Positions 1 through 6,112 of a stretch of 13,331 nucleotides of DNA are shown piece after piece (the stretch's first letter is position 1; each line of letters begins with the position of its first letter). This DNA comes from an uncultured Collinsella sp. (GTDB taxonomy: Bacteria; Actinomycetota; Coriobacteriia; Coriobacteriales; Coriobacteriaceae). The notes under the pieces were generated by a model, which was given only the letters and a program-made list of their open reading frames with translations, searched no databases and was not told where the DNA came from. The stretch spans positions 1 through 13,331 of the forward strand of contig USBX01000011.1 of the NCBI GenBank assembly GCA_900552995.1. Reading direction: 5' to 3'. The position numbers and the translations under genes are program-made.

Positions 1-1
1 C

Positions 2-679
2 CACGAGGATGCGCGCGTGCTCGGCCTCAATTCCTACATCGGCGAGATGGGTGGCCTGGTCATGTACGACCTCAAGGCCAACGATTGGGAGTATCTGACC
101 GGCGATATGCCCTACGACCCTTCTTGCGGCCTCACGCCGCACCAGGTGATCGAGCAGACCGGCGTGTGCGAGAAGATTCTCGCCCGCTGGCCGCACAAGA
201 TCGAGTATCACAACGACATGTCGACCGGCTACAAGTACCGCGAGGTCACCGTCGGCATGCGCGGCGATGTGCCCGACGATGAGGTCCAGGCCATCCTGGA
301 CGAGGCCGGCTGCGGTCTGATCTGGGCTTGCAACGGCCATCTGACTCATCTGTCCAAGCCGACGACGCTCGAGCTCGATCGCGTCGAGGACGGCCGCGCC
401 TTCAACATCAATCCGGCGGGTCTCAACAAGGGCGTTGCCATTGCGCGCTTCTGCGAGCACCTAGGGATCGAGCGCGAGGAGACGTTGGCGCTCGGCGATT
501 CCGAGTCCGATTTCTACATGGCTGACCACGTGGGCACGTTCTGCCTGGTCGAGAACGGCCTGACCAGCGCCGGCGCGCCCGAGTTCCTGGACGCTTGCGA
601 TAACGCTTACGTCACGCGTGGCAAGATTGTCGACGGCTGGGTGGCAACGGCCGAGCTGCTGGTCGCGGCTCGTTCGTAG
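2..679 (+). CDS. HAD-superfamily (Cof-like, subfamily IIB) phosphatase, 5' truncated by window edge
   Basis: The reading frame is open from the first complete codon (position 2) to the TAG at 677-679, so the true start lies upstream and a GTG at 17 is only an internal codon. About 226 residues are visible. The C-terminal HAD signature is clear: GDSESDFYM is motif IV, with the Mg-binding acidic pair, and the NKGVAIARF stretch carries the motif III lysine. The EMGGLV segment resembles the ENGG segment of Cof, phosphoglycolate and mannosyl-3-phosphoglycerate phosphatases. Motif I (DxDGT), with the nucleophilic Asp, must lie before the window. Known family members are soluble cytoplasmic phosphatases acting on sugar phosphates or related metabolites; the substrate cannot be told here. 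It ends 53 bp before murI on the same strand, so co-transcription is possible. Confidence 0.85.
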   Translation, partial: HEDARVLGLNSYIGEMGGLVMYDLKANDWEYLTGDMPYDPSCGLTPHQVIEQTGVCEKILARWPHKIEYHNDMSTGYKYREVTVGMRGDVPDDEVQAILDEAGCGLIWACNGHLTHLSKPTTLELDRVEDGRAFNINPAGLNKGVAIARFCEHLGIEREETLALGDSESDFYMADHVGTFCLVENGLTSAGAPEFLDACDNAYVTRGKIVDGWVATAELLVAARS

Positions 680-732
680 CTCGGTCCTATCGTTCTGAGC
701 CATATCTTTTCGAGAGAGAATCTGGTGAGGTA

Positions 733-1617
733 ATGTCCGATATCGAGAATCTGGCCGGGGACACGCGCCCCATTGGCGTGTTCGACTCGGGCCTGGGCGG
801 TCTGACGGTTGCGCGCGCGATTGCGACGGCGTTGCCGCACGAGTCCGTCTACTACTTTGGCGACACCAAGCGCTGCCCCTACGGCACCCGCACCGAGGAC
901 GAGGTGCGCACGTTTGCACTGCAGGCGGGCCGTTGGCTGTCGAAGCACGACGTCAAGATCATGGTCATCGCCTGCAATACAGCGACCGCTGCGGCCTTGC
1001 GTTTGGCCCAGCAGGTGCTCGACGTCCCCGTCATCGGTGTGATCGCACCGGGCGCACGCGCGGCAATCAACAGCACCCGCACGCGCCGGGTGGGCGTGCT
1101 CGCCACGAACCTCACCATTCGCTCGGGTGCTTACACGCGTGCCATTCAGGATTTGGACGCCGGCGTGGACGTGTATGGATGCCCGGCCTCGAGCTTTGTC
1201 GAGGTCGTTGAGCACGAGCTCGCCTCGGGTGCACATCTGCAGGAACAGTGGCTTGAGAACGAGGACATCTTCGATACGCCTGCCGTACGTGCGCTGGTGG
1301 GTGCCACGGTTGAGCCGCTGCGCGACCACGGTATCGATACCGTGGTACTCGGCTGCACGCATTTTCCGCTGCTCGTGGGGCCTATTCGCCATACGCTGGG
1401 TCCCGGAGTGCGCGTGGTGAGCTCCGCCGAGGAAACCACGCGCGAGCTGACCGATATCCTCACGCGCCGCGAGCAGCTGGCGGGCGACGGAGCCGAGCCG
1501 CAGCATCGCTTTGCGACGACGGCCGATAACATTGCCGAGTTTGCGGTGGCGGGCAGCTTTATCTTTGGTCAGCCGCTCAAGAGCATCGAACATATCGATA
1601 TCGATGAGCTGAAATAG
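733..1617 (+). CDS. murI: Glutamate racemase
   Basis: Converts L-glutamate to D-glutamate in the cytoplasm for peptidoglycan stem peptides, a cofactor-independent reaction using two cysteines. The 294-residue protein has the usual family length. The N-terminal PIGVFDSGLGGLTV motif (residues 13-26) supplies the catalytic Asp/Ser region. IACNTATAAAL carries the first catalytic Cys (Cys81), and VLGCTHFPLL carries the second (Cys208) followed by His210. The ATG at 733 puts the first motif at the normal distance from the N-terminus. The GGTGAGG just before it is only 2 nt from the ATG, so the ribosome binding site is poorly spaced and the purine-rich stretch at 711-719 may help. A 54-bp gap separates it from rph; murI, rph and rdgB are a common cluster in Gram-positive bacteria. 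Confidence 0.97.
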   Translation: MSDIENLAGDTRPIGVFDSGLGGLTVARAIATALPHESVYYFGDTKRCPYGTRTEDEVRTFALQAGRWLSKHDVKIMVIACNTATAAALRLAQQVLDVPVIGVIAPGARAAINSTRTRRVGVLATNLTIRSGAYTRAIQDLDAGVDVYGCPASSFVEVVEHELASGAHLQEQWLENEDIFDTPAVRALVGATVEPLRDHGIDTVVLGCTHFPLLVGPIRHTLGPGVRVVSSAEETTRELTDILTRREQLAGDGAEPQHRFATTADNIAEFAVAGSFIFGQPLKSIEHIDIDELK

Positions 1618-1671
1618 ATGTGAGGCAGCCGCCAAAGCCTTCGCCACATATTTTGCCGAAAGGATATTTCT

Positions 1672-2397
1672 ATGGAATACATGCAGGTCAACCGCGCCAA
1701 CGGCCGTGCCGCCAACGAGCTGCGCCCCGTTAAGCTCACCCGCGGCGTCATGAAGCACGCCCACGGCTCGTGCCTGGCTGAGTTCGGCGACACGCGCGTG
1801 CTGTGCGCCGCCACTATCGAGGAGGGCGTGCCGGGCTGGCGAAAGGGAGCTAAGGCCGGCTGGGTGACCGCGGAATACGCCATGCTGCCGACGTCGACCG
1901 GCAAGCGCTGCAAGCGCGAGCATGCCAACCGCAAGGGCCGCTCCATGGAGATCGAGCGCCTCATTGGCCGCAGCCTGCGTACCGTCGTCAACATGAATGC
2001 GCTCGGCGAGTATACCATTACCGTCGACTGCGATGTGATTCAGGCCGATGGCGGCACGCGTACGGCGAGCATTACCGGCGCCTGGGTGGCGCTGCACGAC
2101 GCCCTCACCATGTGGGTCGAGGCGGGCAAGATCGAGCGCATCCCGCTTACCGGCCAGGTGGCTGCCATCTCCATGGGCGTTGTCGACGGCAATACGCTGC
2201 TTGACCTCGATTATTCCGAGGACAGCCACGCCGAGGTCGACATGAACCTCGTCGCCACCGACACCGGTGAGATGATCGAGCTCCAGGGCACCGGCGAGCA
2301 GGCGCCCTTTGACCGTAAGCGCCTCAACGCCCTGCTCGACTTGGGCGACAAAGGTATCGCCGAGCTCATCGAGCTTCAGCGCCAGGCCCTCGCCTAA
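1672..2397 (+). CDS. rph: Ribonuclease PH
   Basis: Phosphorolytic 3'-5' exoribonuclease that trims tRNA 3' ends and degrades structured RNA, normally as a hexameric ring. The 241-residue length is standard. Family hallmarks are visible: the N-terminal RGVMKHAHGSCLAEFGDTRV region, the Arg-rich RLIGRSLRTVV segment (residues 96-106), the phosphate-binding GGTRTASITGAW (127-138), and the acidic LLDLDYSEDSHAEVDMN region (177-192) with the catalytic Asp residues. GAAAGGA at 1658-1664 lies 7 nt before the ATG at 1672; a second in-frame ATG at 1681 is less well placed. The stop codon is the first base-paired part of a terminator hairpin, so the murI-rph transcript probably ends here, separating rph from rdgB. 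Confidence 0.97.
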   Translation: MEYMQVNRANGRAANELRPVKLTRGVMKHAHGSCLAEFGDTRVLCAATIEEGVPGWRKGAKAGWVTAEYAMLPTSTGKRCKREHANRKGRSMEIERLIGRSLRTVVNMNALGEYTITVDCDVIQADGGTRTASITGAWVALHDALTMWVEAGKIERIPLTGQVAAISMGVVDGNTLLDLDYSEDSHAEVDMNLVATDTGEMIELQGTGEQAPFDRKRLNALLDLGDKGIAELIELQRQALA

Positions 2398-2434
2398 CCT
2401 ACCAAAAAGGGATGTTAATTTTGGTAGGTTTTAT
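2396..2434 (+). terminator. Intrinsic terminator overlapping the rph stop codon
   Basis: A 12-bp perfect stem pairs AACCTACCAAAA (2396-2407) with TTTTGGTAGGTT (2419-2430) around an 11-nt loop, followed by a short T-rich stretch (TTAT). The stem is AT-rich at its loop end. The first two paired bases are the last two of the rph TAA stop. Confidence 0.75.
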
Positions 2435-2540
2435 CTGGGAAAACGTCGAATTATAAGACTGCCGTTGATTGAGAGGGGAGAGAGGCCGAGACCCTCGTCG
2501 CCCTCGGTGCGGCATTGCTATAGAGACAAGGAGACCACTC

Positions 2541-3182
2541 ATGGCACTTGAGAAGATCGACATCGACACCCTCGACCCAGCGGCGACCATTGTCGTGGCA
2601 ACGGGCAACGCCCATAAGCTCACCGAGATCGAGGCCATTTTGGGCAAGGTCATGCCCGAGGTTCGCTTTGTGGCGCTCGGCCAGCTGGGTGATTTTGAGG
2701 ATCCCGAGGAAAACGGCACGACGTTTTTGGAGAACGCCATCATCAAGGCGCAGGCTGCCGTCGAAGAGACGGGGCTCATGGCCATTGCCGACGATTCGGG
2801 CCTGGTCGTCGACGCACTGGACGGTGAGCCCGGTGTGTATAGCGCGCGCTACGCGGGCGTGCACGGAGACGATGCCGCCAACAACGCCAAGCTCCTCGTT
2901 AACCTGGAAGGCGTGGCGGACGAGGACCGCACCGCGCGCTTTATGAGCGTCGTTGCGCTTATCGACACGGATGGTCTGGTCACCTATGGCGAGGGCGCCT
3001 GCGAGGGCGTTATCGCGCACGAGGGTCGCGGCGATCACGGCTTTGGCTACGACCCGCTGTTCCTGCCGGTCGATACGCCGGGCAAGACTATGGCCGAGCT
3101 CACGGCGGACGAGAAGAACGCCATCAGCCATCGATTCCATGCGCTCGAGCACCTATCCGCCAAACTGACGGGCGAGGAGTAG
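2541..3182 (+). CDS. rdgB: dITP/XTP pyrophosphatase (RdgB/HAM1 family)
   Basis: Hydrolyses non-canonical purine triphosphates (dITP, XTP, ITP) to monophosphates and pyrophosphate, cleaning the nucleotide pool. The 213-residue protein shows the family motifs in order: VVATGNAHKLTEI (18-30), FLENAIIKA (62-70), the active-site ADDSGL (83-88, Asp84/Asp85), GVYSARYAG (98-106), GDHGFGYDPLF (164-174) and the C-terminal AISHR (194-198). The start is set by AAGGAG at 2528-2533, 7 nt before the ATG at 2541. An in-frame TTG 72 bp upstream lacks such a site and would add non-conserved residues. The 140-bp gap after the rph terminator implies its own promoter. A TGCTATAGA at 2516-2524 resembles an extended -10 but would start transcription almost on the ribosome binding site. 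dtd follows after 3 bp. Confidence 0.96.
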   Translation: MALEKIDIDTLDPAATIVVATGNAHKLTEIEAILGKVMPEVRFVALGQLGDFEDPEENGTTFLENAIIKAQAAVEETGLMAIADDSGLVVDALDGEPGVYSARYAGVHGDDAANNAKLLVNLEGVADEDRTARFMSVVALIDTDGLVTYGEGACEGVIAHEGRGDHGFGYDPLFLPVDTPGKTMAELTADEKNAISHRFHALEHLSAKLTGEE

Positions 3183-3185
3183 GCC

Positions 3186-3632
3186 GTGCGTGCGGTGGTT
3201 CAGCGCGTGCTCAACGCCGGCGTGACGGTCGACGGCGAGTGCGTGGGCAAAATTGGGCGCGGCTATCTGGTGCTGTTGGGCGTGGGCCACGGCGACACGC
3301 GTGCCGAGGCCGACAAGCTGTGGGGCAAGCTCCGGGGCTTGCGCATTAACGAGGACGAGAACGGTAAGACCAACCTGGCACTTGCCGATGTCGACGGCGA
3401 GGTTCTCGTAGTGTCGCAGTTCACGCTGTTCGCCGATTGCCGTCACGGCCGCCGCCCATCGTTTACCGATGCCGGCGCCCCCGATGTTGCCAACGAGCTC
3501 TACGAGTACTTCCTGACGCTCGTTCGCCAAGATGTCGAACACGTGGCGCACGGCATCTTTGGCGCCGATATGAAAGTCGACTTGGTCAACGACGGCCCAT
3601 TCACCATCGTCCTCGATACCGACAATCTGTAA
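3186..3632 (+). CDS. dtd: D-aminoacyl-tRNA deacylase (D-Tyr-tRNA deacylase)
   Basis: Removes D-amino acids mischarged onto tRNA, and glycine from tRNA-Ala, acting as a homodimer. The 148-residue length is typical. The protein opens with MRAVVQRVLNAGVTVDG, keeps the SQFTLFADCRHGRRPSF block (77-93) that contains the active-site SQFTL motif, and ends with NDGPFT (135-140), the Gly-cisPro motif that makes the enzyme chirality-selective. Translation starts at a GTG with GAGGAG (3174-3179), located inside the end of rdgB, 6 nt upstream. The 3-bp spacing suggests translational coupling with rdgB; both are quality-control enzymes. Confidence 0.96.
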   Translation: MRAVVQRVLNAGVTVDGECVGKIGRGYLVLLGVGHGDTRAEADKLWGKLRGLRINEDENGKTNLALADVDGEVLVVSQFTLFADCRHGRRPSFTDAGAPDVANELYEYFLTLVRQDVEHVAHGIFGADMKVDLVNDGPFTIVLDTDNL

Positions 3633-3651
3633 GTAGCCAAATTAGCTACTT
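3631..3651 (+). other. Small inverted repeat after dtd
   Basis: AAGTAGC (3631-3637) and GCTACTT (3645-3651) form a 7-bp stem with a 7-nt loop that begins in the dtd stop codon. No T-tract follows, so it is at most a weak terminator. Its right arm shares two bases with the -35 element of the next promoter. Confidence 0.35.
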
Positions 3652-3679
3652 GCGCGTGCTCGCAACAGGGTGCTATAGT
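3650..3679 (+). promoter_or_regulatory. Sigma-70-type promoter for veg-ispE
   Basis: TTGCGC at 3650-3655 as -35, an 18-bp spacer, and TATAGT at 3674-3679 as -10 with a TG dinucleotide at 3671-3672 (extended -10). Transcription should start near 3686. A second -10-like TATTAT lies at 3705-3710, with only a weak -35 match (TTAGAG) 18 bp upstream. Confidence 0.6.
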
Positions 3680-3699
3680 ATTAGAGTTTTGTCTATCTT

Positions 3700-3719
3700 A
3701 GGGGTATTATCCCCTTTTT
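3700..3719 (+). terminator. Terminator-like hairpin in the veg leader (possible attenuator)
   Basis: AGGGG (3700-3704) pairs with CCCCT (3711-3715) across a TATTAT loop and runs straight into a five-T stretch (3715-3719). It lies between the predicted start site near 3686 and the veg ribosome binding site at 3734, so it would be in the leader of the veg transcript. It could equally end read-through from dtd. Confidence 0.5.
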
Positions 3720-3746
3720 GAATTGCATCTTCTGGAGGCCCTGTTC

Positions 3747-4043
3747 ATGGAAGAGATGGAAGTCAATCACGTCGACGACATCCACGAGAAGCTGACCGAT
3801 ATGGTGGGCGATCGCGTTAAGGTGAAGGCCAACATGGGCCGCACCCGCGTCGTCGAGCGCATGGGCACCATCAAGAGCGTCCATCCGGCAGTCTTTATCG
3901 TCGAGGTCGACGAGCGCCGTGGCCGCAAGTCGCGTCAGTCCTACCAGTATATTGATGTTCTCACCGGCCAGGTCGAGCTGTTCGACCCCGAGAGCGGCGA
4001 GCACATTTTTACCCCGCTCGGCAATCAGCTCGAGGAGCACTAG
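3747..4043 (+). CDS. veg: Veg family protein (DUF1021)
   Basis: A 98-residue small cytoplasmic protein. The central block DRVKVKANMGRTRVVERMGTI and the following HPAVFIVEVD and SYQYIDVLTGQVELF segments match the Veg pattern (basic, Gly-Arg-rich turn, then beta strands ending in DVLT...VEL). In Bacillus subtilis Veg promotes biofilm formation by counteracting the SinR repressor; that role cannot be assumed here. GGAGG at 3734-3738 lies 8 nt before the ATG at 3747. An in-frame TTG at 3723 precedes the ribosome binding site and is not the start, while an ATG at 3756 is less well placed. Compared with the ~86-residue B. subtilis protein it has short extra tails at both ends. The stop is 2 bp from the ispE start; in B. 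subtilis veg and ispE are also close neighbours. Confidence 0.85.
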   Translation: MEEMEVNHVDDIHEKLTDMVGDRVKVKANMGRTRVVERMGTIKSVHPAVFIVEVDERRGRKSRQSYQYIDVLTGQVELFDPESGEHIFTPLGNQLEEH

Positions 4044-4045
4044 CG

Positions 4046-4942
4046 GTGACCGATTGGTCCCTGACCCTTTCCGCGCCGGCAAAGATCAACCTCTATCTGG
4101 GGGTTCATACCGAGCGTGACGACCGCGGCTACCATAAGGTCGATTCCCTGATGGCAGCCGTCGGTCTTGTCGATACCGTGACGGTTACGCCGGCACAGGC
4201 GCTGACCGTCCAGACGGTTCCGGCATCCGATTTTCCCATGCAAAAAAATACGGCTTATCGGGCGGCAATCGCTATGGCCGAGCATTACGGTCACGATGCC
4301 AACGTGTGCGTGACGATCGAAAAGCGTATCCCGCTGTGCGCCGGCCTGGGAGGTCCCTCGACGGATGCCGCTGCGGTCATTGTCGCCTTGGTCGAGCTGT
4401 GGGGTATCGACCGCGCCGATCCTGCGCTGGACGAGATTGCGCGTGGCATTGGCGCTGACGTCCCGTTCTTTTTGCACGCGAGCCCTGCGTTCTACGTAGG
4501 TGGGGGAGACGTGCTGGCCACTGAGTATCCTGTGCTTCCGGCGACGCCTGTCGTATTGGTCAAGCCGTGCGAGGCGAGCGTTTCAACAATTGAAGCCTAT
4601 CGACGTTTTGATGAGAACCCGGTACCGGCAGACAAGCCTGGCGCGATCGCTTCGGCCCTGCGTGCTGGGGATGCCGAGACGGCATATGCGCTCGTTCATA
4701 ACAATCTGGGCGTCATATCCGCGCAGATGGAGCCGCAGATCCAGACGGTTCTTGACTGGCTGAGCGCGCAGGAGGGAACCGTTGCCGTGAACGTGTGCGG
4801 TTCGGGTGCCTGTTCTTTTGCCATCTGCGATACCGCCGCTACGGCAGTCCATCTTGCGGAAGCTGCTCAGCAAAACGGCTGGTGGTCCTGCGCGACGGAG
4901 CTTATTCCCAACACGGTTCAAATCGACGCGCCAAAGAAATAA
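4046..4942 (+). CDS. ispE: 4-diphosphocytidyl-2-C-methyl-D-erythritol kinase
   Basis: GHMP-family kinase that phosphorylates CDP-methylerythritol in the non-mevalonate isoprenoid pathway. The 298 residues fit the family. The N-terminal APAKINLYLGV carries the catalytic Lys13. The ATP-binding loop is PLCAGLGGPSTDAAA (96-110), and GADVPFFL (136-143) carries the catalytic Asp138. NVCGSGACSFAI (249-260) is the third GHMP motif. The ATP loop reads GGPST where GGGSS or GGGSA is usual. Translation starts at GTG 4046 with GAGGAG at 4032-4037 inside the end of veg; the 2-bp gap indicates coupling. A tRNA gene follows 49 bp after the stop. Confidence 0.95.
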   Translation: MTDWSLTLSAPAKINLYLGVHTERDDRGYHKVDSLMAAVGLVDTVTVTPAQALTVQTVPASDFPMQKNTAYRAAIAMAEHYGHDANVCVTIEKRIPLCAGLGGPSTDAAAVIVALVELWGIDRADPALDEIARGIGADVPFFLHASPAFYVGGGDVLATEYPVLPATPVVLVKPCEASVSTIEAYRRFDENPVPADKPGAIASALRAGDAETAYALVHNNLGVISAQMEPQIQTVLDWLSAQEGTVAVNVCGSGACSFAICDTAATAVHLAEAAQQNGWWSCATELIPNTVQIDAPKK

Positions 4943-4971
4943 AAATTTATCTAGCACGCGGCGAAAATCTT

Positions 4972-4980
4972 TGTTACTAT
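4972..4980 (+). promoter_or_regulatory. Extended -10 promoter for tRNA-Pro
   Basis: TG at 4972-4973, one base, then TACTAT at 4975-4980 forms an extended -10 element 11 bp before the mature tRNA 5' end. No convincing -35 is seen in the AT-rich stretch behind it. Confidence 0.45.
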
Positions 4981-4991
4981 AGTCGAGCTAA

Positions 4992-5068
4992 CGGGTTGTG
5001 GCTCAGTTTGGTAGAGCACTGCGTTCGGGACGCAGGGGTCGCTGGTTCAAATCCAGTCAACCCGACCA
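4992..5068 (+). tRNA. tRNA-Pro (anticodon CGG)
   Basis: A full cloverleaf can be folded by eye. The acceptor stem pairs CGGGTTG (4992-4998) with CAACCCG (5058-5064), including the C1-G72 pair typical of bacterial tRNA-Pro. The D stem pairs GCTC with GAGC. The anticodon stem pairs CTGCG (5019-5023) with CGCAG (5031-5035), and the loop TTCGGGA gives anticodon CGG (5026-5028), reading CCG. The variable loop is GGGTC, and the T stem-loop is GCTGG, TTCAAAT, CCAGT with one G-T pair. The discriminator is A5065 and CCA is encoded (5066-5068). It has its own -10 element and terminator, so it can be an independent transcript or be processed from the ispE message. Confidence 0.97.
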
Positions 5069-5078
5069 GAGCATGAGG

Positions 5079-5107
5079 AGGGACCGCTTCTTGCGGTCCC
5101 TTTTTTT
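5079..5107 (+). terminator. Intrinsic terminator after tRNA-Pro
   Basis: AGGGACCGC (5079-5087) pairs perfectly with GCGGTCCCT (5093-5101) around a TTCTT loop, with seven consecutive T residues at 5101-5107. Confidence 0.95.
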
Positions 5108-5115
5108 AGCTATTG

Positions 5116-5144
5116 TTGTGATACCGCGAGACCCGCGGTATACT
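5116..5144 (+). promoter_or_regulatory. Sigma-70-type promoter of tatA
   Basis: TTGTGA (5116-5121) as -35, a 17-bp spacer, and TATACT (5139-5144, five of six consensus bases) as -10. It follows the tRNA terminator immediately and precedes the tatA ribosome binding site by about 27 bp. Confidence 0.75.
5121..5141. promoter_or_regulatory. Palindromic operator candidate inside the tatA promoter
   Basis: ATACCGCG (5121-5128) and CGCGGTAT (5134-5141) are perfect 8-bp inverted arms separated by AGACC. The palindrome fills the whole spacer and overlaps the last base of the -35 and first three of the -10. A protein bound here would block RNA polymerase, so a repressor site is inferred. It lies upstream of the expected start site and so is unlikely to act as an RNA hairpin in the tatA transcript. 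Confidence 0.5.
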
Positions 5145-5180
5145 CATTCGAGCTTGTCTCGCTGTATTGTGGAGGTCTAC

Positions 5181-5456
5181 ATGTTTGGACTGAGGGCTCC
5201 TGAGCTCATCATTATTCTCGTCGTTGTCCTGATTATCTTCGGGCCCAAGAACCTGCCGAAGCTCGGCAAGTCCCTCGGCTCTACCGTCAAGAATATCCGT
5301 GAGGGTATGGAGGGCGACGATAAGGCCGAGACCAAGCAGGCCGAGGAGGTCGTGGTCGAGCAGTCCGAGGAGGACAAGGAGATCGCTGAGCTCGAGGCCA
5401 AGCTCGCTGCTGCCAAGAAGAAGCAGGCAGAGGACAGCGACGCGGACGCAGAGTAG
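5181..5456 (+). CDS. tatA: Sec-independent protein translocase subunit TatA
   Basis: Pore-forming component of the twin-arginine translocase, which exports folded proteins across the cytoplasmic membrane. The 91-residue protein has the textbook TatA layout: a very short N-terminus, one membrane helix (about residues 6-20), the FGP hinge (20-22), an amphipathic helix containing LPKLGKSLG (25-33), then a charged Glu/Lys/Ala-rich tail (about 45-91) that may be helical. GGAGG at 5171-5175 lies 5 nt before the ATG at 5181; longer open frames upstream run through the tRNA and are not real. The gene has its own promoter and terminator, so it appears monocistronic, with no tatC in the window. The hinge FGPKNLPKLG and lack of an N-terminal TatB-type Glu after the membrane helix favour TatA over TatB. 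Confidence 0.93.
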   Translation: MFGLRAPELIIILVVVLIIFGPKNLPKLGKSLGSTVKNIREGMEGDDKAETKQAEEVVVEQSEEDKEIAELEAKLAAAKKKQAEDSDADAE

Positions 5457-5481
5457 TCCCATCCCTTTGGGGTGAGCACCT

Positions 5482-5514
5482 GACCGGCTTGCCCGCAGGC
5501 TAGCCGGTCTTTTT
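5482..5514 (+). terminator. Intrinsic terminator after tatA
   Basis: GACCGGCT (5482-5489) pairs with AGCCGGTC (5502-5509). Beyond a T-T mismatch, GCC (5491-5493) pairs with GGC (5498-5500) across a CGCA loop, and five T residues follow (5510-5514). Confidence 0.93.
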
Positions 5515-5562
5515 CGTTTTGTTGACAGTTGATTGTTTGATCAGAGTTGGGGAGATATCCGT

Positions 5563-6033
5563 ATGGACGCAAGCCAGATCGTACTGACCGCTGAGGGCCG
5601 CCAGAAGCTCGTCGAGGAGCTCGCTTGGCGTGAGGGCGATTACGCCAAGGAGATCGTCGAGGACATCAAGGAAGCCCGCGCGTTCGGCGACCTTTCGGAG
5701 AACTCCGAGTACGACGCCGCTAAGGACAAGCAGGCCCAGAACGCCGCTCGTATTGCCGAGATCCAGGCCATCCTCGCCAACGCTCAGGTTGCTGCCACCA
5801 CGGGCGATCTGACCGTCTCCATCGGTTCCACCGTTTCTCTGATTGATCCCAACGGTGAGGTCATGGAAGTCACGCTTGTCGGTACCACCGAGACCAACTC
5901 GCTCGAGCACAAGATTTCCAACGAGTCTCCGGTCGGCCACGCCATCATCGGTCACGGCGAGGGCGACTCCGTCGAGGTCGTTACGCCTTCCGGCAAGACT
6001 CGCGTCTACACCATCGCCAAGATTGCACGCTAG
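5563..6033 (+). CDS. greA: Transcription elongation factor GreA
   Basis: Binds RNA polymerase in the secondary channel and stimulates cleavage of backtracked RNA. The 156 residues match the family length. The N-terminal coiled-coil hairpin carries the tip motif FGDLSENSEYDAAKDKQ (41-57), with the acidic tip residues Asp43 and Glu46. The C-terminal FKBP-like domain includes SPVGHAIIGHGEGDSVEV. GGGGAG at 5549-5554 lies 8 nt before the ATG at 5563; an upstream in-frame TTG (5533) is not supported. A perfect TTGACA occurs at 5522-5527, just after the tatA terminator, but no good -10 is found 16-18 bp later, so the promoter is unresolved. lysS follows 79 bp downstream, a neighbour arrangement known from several Gram-positive groups. 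Confidence 0.97.
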   Translation: MDASQIVLTAEGRQKLVEELAWREGDYAKEIVEDIKEARAFGDLSENSEYDAAKDKQAQNAARIAEIQAILANAQVAATTGDLTVSIGSTVSLIDPNGEVMEVTLVGTTETNSLEHKISNESPVGHAIIGHGEGDSVEVVTPSGKTRVYTIAKIAR

Positions 6034-6061
6034 ACCACGGTCCCGCGTAAAGGTATGTTTT

Positions 6062-6094
6062 CGCTCCCTGGGACCGAATCCTGGGGAGCGTTTT
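6062..6094 (+). terminator. Hairpin and T-tract between greA and lysS
   Basis: CGCTCCC (6062-6068) pairs with GGGAGCG (6084-6090) across a 15-nt loop, followed by TTTT. The short T-tract suggests a partial terminator that reduces rather than stops read-through into lysS. Bases 6070-6076 in its loop are complementary to 6038-6044. Confidence 0.6.
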
Positions 6095-6112
6095 AGTTTG
6101 AGGAGCTAACTT

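Noticed and set aside
607..2229. 540-codon open frame on the minus strand opposite murI and rph
   Set aside because: It spans two real genes and their gap, shows Ala/Arg/Gly/His-rich composition and no domain, so it is an antisense shadow.
2469..2540. TTG start giving rdgB 24 extra residues
   Set aside because: AAGGAG at 2528-2533 directs initiation at 2541, and the extra residues are Arg-rich and unlike the family.
4992..5068. tRNA-Pro as an integration site for a mobile element
   Set aside because: No direct repeat of the tRNA 3' end and no integrase gene were seen downstream; tatA, greA and lysS are ordinary housekeeping genes.
4998..5180. Longer tatA start that would add about 61 residues
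   Set aside because: The extension would translate the tRNA gene and its terminator; the ATG at 5181 has a good ribosome binding site and gives the standard TatA N-terminus.
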